This document shows positions 24,229-32,703 of a stretch of DNA of 64,000 bases, piece by piece. The notes below the pieces were generated by a model. The model had not been told where the DNA came from. It did not search any database and was given only the letters and a program-made list of their open reading frames with translations. Source of the DNA: Azolla caroliniana (taxonomy: Eukaryota; Polypodiophyta). The first letter of the stretch is position 1. Each line of letters begins with the position of its first letter. The stretch spans positions 4,650,001-4,714,000 of the forward strand of contig JBHGNT010000017.1 of the NCBI GenBank assembly GCA_043228905.1, read 5' to 3'. The translations under genes and the position numbers were made by a program.

Positions 24229-27200
24229 TCACTTCGGCATGGGATGTCTCTCCAATCCGATCCTCTTCCGGCATGCTTCCAGCTTGTCGGGTGTGAGCAC
24301 CTTGGTCAGCATATCCGACCCGTTCTCGTCCGTGTGGATCTTCGTCAGCACGAACTCCTTGTCTTCTATCCTTTCCCGGATCCAGTGATATCTTCGCTGG
24401 ATGTGCTTCGTCCGGGAGTGATAGGCCGCGTTCTTCGCAAGGTGGATTGCACTCTGACTGTCGCAGTAGAGTCGGTACTCCTCCTGCCGGATACCGAGCT
24501 CTCTAATGAAGTCCTTCATCCATATTACTTCCTTGCCGGCTTCAACAGCTGCCATGTACTCCGCCTCCGTGGTTGACAACGCAACCGTCTTCTGCAGCCT
24601 CGACTGCCATGAAACAGCTCCCCCTGCATACGTCATCACATACCCTGATGTGGACCGGCTGGTATCTGCATCAGCCGACATATCCGAATCGGTGAAGCCG
24701 TCGAGTTCGGGCTTACCGGAGCCGAATCGGAGGCACACGTTTGCCGTGCCCTTCAGGTATCGGAGTATCCACTTGGCCGCGTTCCAATGCTCTTTGCCGG
24801 GATTACTCATGTACCGGCTCACCACTCCGACTGCATATCCTATGTCCGGTCTCGTACACACCATGGCGTACATCAAGCTCCCGACGGCTGAGGCATACGG
24901 CACTTTCATCATATCCTCCTTTCCAGCCTTTGTCTTGGGACTTTGCTTGCTGGACAGCTTGCAGTTTGCCGGGAGGATCGATCCGACCGGTCTTGCTTCC
25001 GACATGTTGAACCGGTGAAGCACCTTCGTCACGTACTTCTCCTGTGACAGCCACAACAGCTTCTTCTTCCGGTCCCGGATGATGTGCATCCCTAGAATTT
25101 GTCTCGCCGAACCCAGGTCCTTCATTGAGAAGGTTCGGTGAAGAGCCTTCTTCAGCATCCGTATCTTGACCTGGTCCCGTCCGACGATCAACATGTCGTC
25201 CACATACAGGAGGAGTATTAGAAAGTCTCCTCCTTCGAACTTCTTCACAAACACGCAGTGGTCGGACTGCGTTTTGAGGTACCCTTCGTCGGTCATGAAA
25301 GAGTCGAACTTTCGGTACCATTGTCGGGGAGCCTGCTTCAGTCCGTAAAGGCTCTTCTTCAACCGACATACCAGGTGCTCCTTCCCTTTCTTCTCGAATC
25401 CTTCCGGTTGCTGCATGTAGATCTCTTCTTCGAGGTCACCGTGAAGGAATGCCGTCTTCACGTCCATCTGTTCTACCTCGAGGTCCATGCTTGCCGCTAT
25501 GCTCAGCACCGTCCGGATGGAGGTCATCTTTACTACCGGGGCAAATATTTCGTCGAAGTCGACGCCCTTCTTCTGCTGGAACCCCTTCACCACGATCCTG
25601 GCTTTGTATCTCGGGGGGTTTCCGGCATCTCCCGGTTTCAGCTTGAACACCCACTTGTTACGGAGTGCCCGTTTTCCTTTCGGCAGCTCCACAAGTTCAT
25701 ATGTGTGGTTCTCATGTAGGGAATCCATCTCGTCCTGCATGGCACTCAACCACCTGCGGCTCTGGGTGTCATGTTTTGCTTCTTCAAAGCTTTCCGGCTC
25801 CCCCTCGTCGGTTAGCAGCACGTGCTCTGGTTCCGGAAATCTCCGGGGGGCCCTTCTCTCTCTTAGAGGATATCTCCGTTCCGGAGCTTCGGTAACCGGT
25901 TCTTCCGATTCTTCTTCATCCGAATCCATTTCGGGATCGGGGCCGGTTCCGGTATCATTTTCATCTTCTTCGGCCGGTTCTGTTTCTTCACCGTCTTCGG
26001 CCGGATCCTCGAGTGTTAACCGGTCCCTTGCCGGTCGGGACTGCTCCTCGTAGAGTTGATCCTCACCGGTCGACTTGGAGCTCTTCATCTTCTTCTCCGA
26101 CTCCCAGTCGGCGAGTGTCTTGTCCTCCATGAAGATGATATCTCGACTCCTGAATATCTTCTTGTCGACCGGGTCCCATACTCGGTAGCCGAACTCGTCG
26201 TCGCCGTAACCGAGGAATATGCATGGCCGGGTCTTTGGATCTAGCTTTCCTCTCCGGTCCTTTGCCACATGCACGTATGCGAGACACCCGAACACCTTCA
26301 GATGCCGGTAGGATACTTCCCTACCGGTCCACACTCTCTGCGGCGTGTCTCCGTCCAAAGGTACTGAGGGTGATCTATTTATCACATACGTCGCCGTCGA
26401 CATTGCCTCAGCCCAAAATCCCTTGGGTAGTTTCGCATGCGCCAGCATACTCCGGACCCTCTCCATTACGGTCCGGTTCATCCTCTCGGCCAGCCCGTTC
26501 AGTTCCGGCGTCTTCGGCACAGTAAACTCGAGTCGGATTCCCTTCGAGCGACAGTACTCCTGGAACTGCCCTCGGTATTCCCCTCCGTTATCCGCTCGTA
26601 TCGCTTTCAGTTTCTTGCCGGATTCCCTTTCCAACCTCGCGTGGAGTTCTTTGAAGACGGACAATACTTGGTCCTTTGTCTTCAAAGGTGCCGTCCACAG
26701 TCTTCGGCTGTGGTCATCTATGAATGTTACGAAGTACTGGGCTCCGCCATGTGACTTCGTTTCTACCTGACACACGTCGGTGTGCACCAACTCCAATGGT
26801 GCGCTACGTCTCGTCGGTGGCCTTGAGTGGAAGGAGGTTCGGTTCTGCTTACCGGCCAGGCAATCGGTGCACTTCTCCAGGTGCACATGCTTCACTGGAA
26901 TGAGGTTGTCTTCTGCAAGCCTCTTCATCCCCTTCTCGCTCATGTGGCACAGTCTCTTGTGCCACAGCTCACCGGCAGTGTCGGCTGCCACATTCAGCTC
27001 TTCCGGACATAACCGGGCATTAATCAGGTATAGTGTGTTGACCTTCCGGGCCCGAGCCACTATCAGGCTCCCCTTGCTGAACTTCATTACGCCGTTCCGG
27101 ATGCTACCTGTGTAGCCTTCATCGTCTAGCCTTCCGGCCGAAATCAGGTTCAATCGAACCTCCGGAACGTGTCGGACATCCTTCAGCAGCATTTTGCATC

Positions 27201-27351
27201 CGGTCGGGGTTGTCAACCACACGTCTCCGATGCCGGCAATCCGGCACGTACCTTCATTTCCCATCCGAACACAGCCATGCTCACCGGCTGTGTAGGATGA
27301 AAAGTATCTTCTCTCCGGGGTCAGGTGGAACGACGCTCCGGAGTCGACCAC
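24229..27351 (-). CDS. pol: Copia pol: protease, integrase, RT, RNase H
   Basis: Open frame of 1,040 codons directly after an in-frame TAG that separates it from gag. Counting from the first codon after the stop: protease DSGASFHLT (3-11); integrase zinc finger from ELWHKRLCH to CTDC (128-164); integrase catalytic D192, D254, E289; RT about 545-790 with YVDD at 716-719; RNase H about 880-1,020 with DSDMSADADTSRSTSGY and STTEAEYMA. All catalytic residues are present. The first codon is GTG, not ATG, so the polyprotein needs the upstream frame; the TAG sits where copia proteases usually have Trp. Apart from it the element looks complete. Confidence 0.93.
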   Translation of the reverse strand: MVDSGASFHLTPERRYFSSYTAGEHGCVRMGNEGTCRIAGIGDVWLTTPTGCKMLLKDVRHVPEVRLNLISAGRLDDEGYTGSIRNGVMKFSKGSLIVARARKVNTLYLINARLCPEELNVAADTAGELWHKRLCHMSEKGMKRLAEDNLIPVKHVHLEKCTDCLAGKQNRTSFHSRPPTRRSAPLELVHTDVCQVETKSHGGAQYFVTFIDDHSRRLWTAPLKTKDQVLSVFKELHARLERESGKKLKAIRADNGGEYRGQFQEYCRSKGIRLEFTVPKTPELNGLAERMNRTVMERVRSMLAHAKLPKGFWAEAMSTATYVINRSPSVPLDGDTPQRVWTGREVSYRHLKVFGCLAYVHVAKDRRGKLDPKTRPCIFLGYGDDEFGYRVWDPVDKKIFRSRDIIFMEDKTLADWESEKKMKSSKSTGEDQLYEEQSRPARDRLTLEDPAEDGEETEPAEEDENDTGTGPDPEMDSDEEESEEPVTEAPERRYPLRERRAPRRFPEPEHVLLTDEGEPESFEEAKHDTQSRRWLSAMQDEMDSLHENHTYELVELPKGKRALRNKWVFKLKPGDAGNPPRYKARIVVKGFQQKKGVDFDEIFAPVVKMTSIRTVLSIAASMDLEVEQMDVKTAFLHGDLEEEIYMQQPEGFEKKGKEHLVCRLKKSLYGLKQAPRQWYRKFDSFMTDEGYLKTQSDHCVFVKKFEGGDFLILLLYVDDMLIVGRDQVKIRMLKKALHRTFSMKDLGSARQILGMHIIRDRKKKLLWLSQEKYVTKVLHRFNMSEARPVGSILPANCKLSSKQSPKTKAGKEDMMKVPYASAVGSLMYAMVCTRPDIGYAVGVVSRYMSNPGKEHWNAAKWILRYLKGTANVCLRFGSGKPELDGFTDSDMSADADTSRSTSGYVMTYAGGAVSWQSRLQKTVALSTTEAEYMAAVEAGKEVIWMKDFIRELGIRQEEYRLYCDSQSAIHLAKNAAYHSRTKHIQRRYHWIRERIEDKEFVLTKIHTDENGSDMLTKVLTPDKLEACRKRIGLERHPMPK

Positions 27352-28302
27352 CTAGGTCGTCTCATCGCCGGCAATGTTTAGCTCTCCTTCTTCGGTGATG
27401 AGCATGATTTCTTCCTCACTTGCCGCGAGTGCCGTTGTTCCTTTCCGGTCCTGCCCTCGCCGATCCGAACCTCTCCGGTCCGTGGCTCCCCGGTATGCAC
27501 CGTTTCTCTCTGGTGACTTCTTCGAATCGGTGTCGTCGGCTCCGTTGTCTTTTCGGTAATGCCGACAATTCTTTCGGAAGTGCCCCGGCTTCCCACAGTG
27601 GAAGCATGTGGGTCTTCCTCTTGACTGCGACCGGGTCCCCGACTTCTCCCGTCTTTGCGGACTCCGGTTCCATTGTCTTCCCCGATCCGATTCGGTAAAC
27701 AACATCTTCGGGTCGGAGGTCGGTTCCTTATCTCTCCGACGCGCTTCTTCATTCAAAATACTTGTCTTTACCGTTTGTAAGGACAAGTTATCTTCGGTGC
27801 AGGAGGTGCTGAGAGTCACCACCAAGTTCTCCCAGCTTTCCGGCAATGTACACATCAGGATGATGGCTTGCATTGCATCCTCCAACGGGAACTTGATCGC
27901 CGCAAGCTGATTCACGAATCCCATGAACGTGCTTACGTGTTCGACCATACTCTCGCCGTCCCGGTACTTGAGGTTCACTATCTTCCTCATCAGGGAGGTC
28001 CGGTTCAACGCATTCTTCCTCTCGTAGAGGCCCGACAGCTTCTTCCACATCTCATATGCGTTGGTGTCATTCGCCACATGTTGTAGGACGCTTACATCGA
28101 CATATTGTCGGATCGTCGCTACGGCTTTCCGGTTCAGGAGCTTCCACTCTGACTCAAGTACCCCTTTCGGTATTTCCGACCTGTCAATCGGTTCGTACAG
28201 GTCCCGAACAATCAGAAGATCCTCCATCTTGATCTTCCAGTCGGCGTAATTCTGTGCATTCAGCACCATCATCATCGGCTGCCCGCTGCCGCCGCCTTCC
28301 AT
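27352..28302 (-). CDS. gag: Copia gag (capsid and nucleocapsid)
   Basis: Starts at ATG 28302, only 13 bases after the PBS, so the leader is extremely short. Encodes a capsid region of the copia gag (UBN2) type, with LNAQNYADWKIKMEDLL near the start and a YEMWKKLSGLY block, followed by an Arg-rich stretch and one zinc knuckle CFHCGKPGHFRKNC (CX2CX4HX4C). The frame ends at TAG 27352-27354, directly before the protease motif. Gag packages the element RNA. Confidence 0.9.
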   Translation of the reverse strand: MEGGGSGQPMMMVLNAQNYADWKIKMEDLLIVRDLYEPIDRSEIPKGVLESEWKLLNRKAVATIRQYVDVSVLQHVANDTNAYEMWKKLSGLYERKNALNRTSLMRKIVNLKYRDGESMVEHVSTFMGFVNQLAAIKFPLEDAMQAIILMCTLPESWENLVVTLSTSCTEDNLSLQTVKTSILNEEARRRDKEPTSDPKMLFTESDRGRQWNRSPQRREKSGTRSQSRGRPTCFHCGKPGHFRKNCRHYRKDNGADDTDSKKSPERNGAYRGATDRRGSDRRGQDRKGTTALAASEEEIMLITEEGELNIAGDETT

Positions 28303-28315
28303 TTTCTGCAACAGT

Positions 28316-28328
28316 CGCTCTGATACCA
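28316..28328 (-). other. Primer-binding site of the nested copia element
   Basis: TGGTATCAGAGCG, complementary to the 3' end of initiator tRNA-Met, three bases from the 5' LTR. Confidence 0.9.
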
Positions 28329-28331
28329 GTT

Positions 28332-28929
28332 TGTAAGGAATAGACGCTTCTATTCACCTTCACCAACTCGGCCACAACCGAGCAATCGCTGATCAATGGA
28401 GCAGAAAATAGGAACCACACGGAGAAAGAAACAGAACACGAGCACACAGGGATTTAACGTGGAAAACCCTAGATGGGAAAAACCACGGGAGTACAAGACT
28501 CCAAACAACACTATGCAAAAAAGAAGTATACAGTGGCGAGCTCCAAGGCGACGACCTTGAGCTCGCTGTCCTCGCCACAGGCGGCGGAAATACACAGAGG
28601 CGTCGTCCTCTTTCTCTCTCGCGCTCTCTCTCTCTTCACTCCTCTTAAGTGGAAAAACAGAAAAATAAGAAGCAACATAAAAACTGTTTGCCCTAAGTCA
28701 TATTTATACATATATGACTTTAGGGCTATTTACAACTATAGCCTCAGAGGGGCCCTTAGCAGACATATTCACGGATATGTCCCTGCATCCGGATCTCTTC
28801 TTCGGGTACATTCGTCATCCGACTCCGAAGTCGGGGTCTTCATCATCCGGTTCCGAAACCGAAACCGGGCTTGTCGACTTTGGCCTCCGACATCCGACCA
28901 TCCCATCTGAAGGGACCGAAATCCCAACA
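28332..28929 (-). repeat. 5' LTR of the nested copia element
   Basis: 598 bp, matching the 3' LTR except for the shorter CT microsatellite. Followed on its outer side by the target duplication GTAAA. Confidence 0.93.
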
Positions 28930-29710
28930 GTAAACCATCGGGTAGTTCACTCGGAAAAACATCACGAAAATCGTTTACGATTTCATCAAGTTGTTTTTGT
29001 TCAAAATATGTTAATTGACCCGAGACATTATCGATATTGTAAACGTGAATGTCCGGATCAAGTACACAATAAAATAACGTAGAACAAGACAACTCGGATA
29101 TTGATGGACACGAGGAAACAATCGAGAGGGATTGTTTTGTTACACATTGAATAAAATGCGTACAATCGTTGAGTACAAAAGAAATGGAATGGCGAACCCA
29201 ATCAATAAATAAAGAAGAGCTTTTATTATAAAACCAGGGATAACCCAGTATTACATCGGTGGTACTAAGATTCATTACATGGAAGTCTACTTCCTCTATA
29301 TAGGTATCAATAGAAATTCCTAAAGAATGAATCGCCCCGTTGATGTGTTGTACTCTTCCATCAGCCAAGTGCACCGTGTAGGTGTGATCACTTACGGTGG
29401 GTTGGATTCCCCATATCTGTACCAAACGATCATTCACAAAATTGTGTGAGCTTCCCGAATCAAATAAAAATTGTACGGGAGATCCATTGATATACCCGTT
29501 TGCACGTAGTAAATCATTGGGACCCAATACATAATGAGGGAAAGAACATTGACAATTACTCAAATGATGTGTATAGACCTGAAGGACATTAGGAATCTGA
29601 CCTTTATGGTCTGTAGCTTTAGGTTTGGCGTCGTGCTCTTTTCGTTGGAGCTTACGACATTGCTCTTTTGTATGACCCTTCTTTTTGCAGAATACGCAAA
29701 AAGGATGTTG
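28930..29710 (-). CDS. Ty3 nucleocapsid knuckle and protease segment
   Basis: Continues the gag frame after the TGA at 29711-29713. It opens with a zinc knuckle CVFCKKKGHTKEQC, then after a linker the aspartic-protease site FDSGSSHNFV, followed by a typical VILGYPW block. The segment is cut at 28930 by the copia insertion, and the RT segment resumes at 23594 in the same frame. Confidence 0.88.
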
Positions 29711-30625
29711 TCACTTATAATCGTGATCCATGAATTCGTTGGGTGTCTTGCGTTTCCCAACGAATTGCGACTGCTTAGTCCCGGGCGCTTCGTTGGGTTT
29801 GTTATGGTCCTTCTTCGAAGTGCGTTGATAGCGAAGAACTATCTCAACGGCCTCTTCGAAGGATTTTGGATCCTTATCGTGCACTATCCAGTGATAGTCC
29901 GAATTGGGGATGCCATTGACAAAACAAGCTATTAACCAATTGTCCCCTTCTAGACCCGATTTTTGGATTTGGGTTCTAGCATGGTGGACATAGTCTTCTA
30001 GCGAGGAAAACTTCCTGCTAGAGAGGTTCATTAAAGCTTGTGCTGCCTCGGTTCGAGAGGGAGGTTGTAGAAATTGACCCTTGAAAACTGTGACAAAGTC
30101 TGTCCAGGTCTCGGGCAATCTCCCCAAAGTTCGGAGCCCACGCCACCAAGCGGCGGCCTTACCCCCTAGTTCTCGGCCGACATATGCAATCTTCGTACTA
30201 TCTGGCGTGGGATAGAGCTCAAAATGAGACTCCCATCGGCCCAGCCACGTGCAGATTGCTTCTTCGGTTCTTTCCTTTTTATCTCCCGTAAATGGCTTTA
30301 CGACAAATGATGGTTCACCCTGACGCTCATCAGGTCTATTAATCTCATTTTGGAGACTAATGACTCGTGCCTCGAGAGCACTTTGAGATTGCCGAAATTC
30401 GGTCAACTGCTGCGCGGTTGAACTAAGGAAATGTTGTACTTGTAAAATATACGCCTCAATGGACATTGTCCCAGGAGGATTTCCTTGAGTTCTTTCCGCT
30501 TGAGCGGAGGGCATCGGGTCGTTATTCTGAGCCATTGAATGATTATTTCTGGCAAAGAAATAAGATAAGGTCAGACAAATAGTCATAACATCTTGTCGTG
30601 GTGTAAACATATCATGGGCAAACAT
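29711..30625 (-). CDS. gag: Ty3 gag capsid
   Basis: Capsid-type Gag with the block GKAAAWWRGL, EDYVHHARTQI and a positively charged end. ATG codons occur at 30625 and at 30535 (MAQNND); the second is the likelier start because the first 30 residues are hydrophobic and unlike Gag. The frame stops at TGA 29711-29713, before the zinc knuckle; the next codons continue it in the same frame. CGA (Arg) would fit this position, so the stop is probably a mutation. Confidence 0.88.
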   Translation of the reverse strand: MFAHDMFTPRQDVMTICLTLSYFFARNNHSMAQNNDPMPSAQAERTQGNPPGTMSIEAYILQVQHFLSSTAQQLTEFRQSQSALEARVISLQNEINRPDERQGEPSFVVKPFTGDKKERTEEAICTWLGRWESHFELYPTPDSTKIAYVGRELGGKAAAWWRGLRTLGRLPETWTDFVTVFKGQFLQPPSRTEAAQALMNLSSRKFSSLEDYVHHARTQIQKSGLEGDNWLIACFVNGIPNSDYHWIVHDKDPKSFEEAVEIVLRYQRTSKKDHNKPNEAPGTKQSQFVGKRKTPNEFMDHDYK

Positions 30626-32218
30626 TAATCGATATCATGATCTCACGTCAATACCCCTCTAGACGTATGAGATGAGGTTCAAGATCAGGTTACTATGGTA
30701 ACATAGAGGTGTTTTAAAAACCATGGGGGTGACAAATGAATGCCTTTCCCTGATCTCTATATCGATTTTTTTCATGGCGGCTCCCCGAGGCTCAACCATG
30801 TATGTTCGCGTCATGAATAGTTTATACACGAAAAAAATGTTAACAATAACTATGTTTCTGTGCCCACATATGTGGTTTCGGCTCTTTAAGTCCTATTACG
30901 AGGACCCCGAAGTGCACTTAGACCTAAAGTCTAAACATGTATTATAGTCATATGTATCAACGATGTTGTATGGTGTTGGTCATATTTGAACTCGAGACCT
31001 CGAGGACAAATACATTAAACACTTGAGCCAACCAAGTAGATTGCGCGTCTTGAATGTTTAATGTTTGAGGCGTATTCGAGATATGCGAGGCATTTGCCCC
31101 TATATGTTTTTTTTAAAAGAAACATATAGGTCAAGTGGCCTTATTTCTCCCTCATTTATTACCCACTATGGTTGTACGCTACCTACCCTCAAGCCTCGTA
31201 AGTACAATGGCATATGCCAAAGTGTAACCTAATGGTCAAGCCGAATGAGCCCTTGTGTCTTCGTAGGCTCATGTGGCCCATCACATGGTCACGTCATTAC
31301 GAATGGCGCTCGTAAGAACGAGCTCATGGTGGCATCGTATCCATGTAACGAGGGGAGATGTTGGATACGTGTGTCATTAGAGCGACCCTACTTGATGTGG
31401 ATCAAGCCCGACGTATTCAACATCATTTTGGCTATACGAGGTTCGTTACGTAACGAAAGATCAAAGTGACCAACGGGAATTTCAACAATAAAAATTGTTG
31501 ATAAAAGGGATGGTGACAACGCCATTCTCACAAAAATGTGAGGACGGCCACCAAAATCCTCTCCCCAATTAGGAAAACATTTGATATGAATCACGTAATC
31601 TAAAATATACACATATGTCAATATATCACATATATACGATCAGAGACGTATATAAGTGACCACATATGCGTATACTAAATGAATCGTTTTTTTTATATAG
31701 CCAACAATGATGTATTCGGGATACGTAATCGAGGCATATACCTCTACGCACACGAAACATCCGAAAATAAGGTTAAGCGTAATTCGCAATTGAGGTATTG
31801 ACCTCTTACGCATAGTAAATCCAACGCATATCATTTCGAACGAATCGAGGTATTGACCTCGTACGCGAACGTAACATATGTTCGTGAACGTAATACGCAA
31901 TTGAGGTAGTAACCTCGTACGCATACGACACTCATCACATATGATTTATATGTCAAACGAGGTATTGACCTCGTGGACATATGTAAACGTTTAAGATAAC
32001 CAATTAAATACCACGTCAACATCATTGAATATATGAAAAAAAAACTACATATTAAGTATACACATGTATAGAAGGGAGAAGAAAAATTAGATAAAAAATT
32101 AAGGAAAATTTACCGAAGTTCTTTCGCTAATCCTTGTCTGCATGAAGGCGACCGCACAACGATCAATCGCCATCCCACGCGAAGACAAAAAGAAAACCAA
32201 AAGAAACGTTAGTACATA
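30626..32218 (-). other. Long 5' leader of the Ty3 element
   Basis: About 1.6 kb between PBS and gag with no credible frame. It contains five spaced short palindromes near its 5' end (31,731-31,972). Retroelement leaders carry packaging and translation signals; the function here is inferred only. Confidence 0.6.
31731..31972 (-). repeat. Five spaced palindromes GAGGTATTGACCTC in the Ty3 leader
   Basis: Copies at 31731-31744 (variant), 31792-31805, 31847-31860, 31903-31916 (variant) and 31959-31972, spaced 61, 55, 56 and 56 bp. Each is GAGGT, four loop bases, ACCTC; most are followed by TACGCA or a close variant. In the RNA each would fold into a small hairpin. Confidence 0.85.
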
Positions 32219-32231
32219 GGCTCCGATACCA
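32219..32231 (-). other. Primer-binding site of the Ty3 element
   Basis: On the element strand TGGTATCGGAGCC, one base different from the initiator tRNA-Met complement, two bases from the 5' LTR. Confidence 0.85.
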
Positions 32232-32233
32232 AA

Positions 32234-32698
32234 TATTAGAGATTAGGTACTAAAGTAAGCATAAAATAAGGATATATCAATGATAGATCTAGAAAGAATA
32301 GAGAGAAAAGAGAGAAAGAAGGGTGCCGATCCACCCGACCACCCCCGAGCGAAGGGATCGAGACGGACTCGAGCCTCGATCGGCGTCCCATACCACCGCC
32401 TTGGCGTCGAGTCGTACCTGGACGATAGCGCGCTTGCTACAAGAGTCGTTCCACTCACGGACAGAGTCTCGACGTAGTCAATGCATGCCCAAATGAGGGT
32501 AGCTAGGCCTCTTATTTATAGTAATTCTCAAGGCCCCCAGCCATGTTCACACTTGGCCTCATGGGTTGTCTCAATCCCGAGGATTAAAAGTAATCCTCCC
32601 CTTCTTTAGACTCTTTGTTTAACCCTCACACTTATCCACGTGTATAGAATACTACGACAATTCTCACCACGGGATATTATATGGTCATGCCCGTAACA
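32234..32698 (-). repeat. 5' LTR of the Ty3 element
   Basis: 465 bp, identical in length and in all stretches compared to the 3' LTR, followed by the target duplication CAATG. Confidence 0.95.
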
Positions 32699-32703
32699 CA
32701 ATG

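Larger units (their letters stand above)
23595..28929 (-). mobile_element. Ty1/copia LTR retrotransposon nested in the Ty3 pol gene
   Basis: The element is 5,335 bp with LTRs at 23595-24218 (624 bp) and 28332-28929 (598 bp). They look identical except for a 26-bp length difference in a CT-rich microsatellite. Ends are canonical TG...CA. The target duplication is GTAAA (23590-23594, 28930-28934). PBS 28316-28328 is TGGTATCAGAGCG, complementary to initiator tRNA-Met, three bases from the LTR. A purine tract lies next to the 3' LTR. Domain order gag, protease, integrase, RT, RNase H defines copia; the integrase and RNase H sequence suggests the Tork/Tnt1-like branch, tentatively. Coding DNA is markedly GC-richer than neighbouring DNA. 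Confidence 0.95.
20311..32698 (-). mobile_element. Ty3/gypsy chromovirus LTR retrotransposon, interrupted by a copia element
   Basis: The element is 12,388 bp including a 5.3-kb nested copia insertion, so about 7.05 kb by itself. It has 465-bp LTRs at 20311-20775 and 32234-32698, identical wherever compared, and a 5-bp target duplication CAATG (20306-20310, 32699-32703). The PBS (32219-32231) matches initiator tRNA-Met with one difference. Order on the minus strand is 5' LTR, 1.6-kb leader, gag, protease, RT, RNase H, integrase, chromodomain-like tail, purine tract (AAAGAGGGGGAG), 3' LTR. LTR ends are TG...TA on the element strand. Identical LTRs mean a very recent insertion. The chromodomain-like C-terminus suggests the chromovirus branch; the clade is not resolved. 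Confidence 0.95.

Noticed and set aside
24160-27115. Many plus-strand frames across the copia element
   Set aside because: Shadows of the GC-rich minus-strand pol gene, which carries all recognised motifs.
31731-31972. CRISPR-like spaced palindromes
   Set aside because: Only five short imperfect repeats, inside a plant retrotransposon leader; not a CRISPR array.
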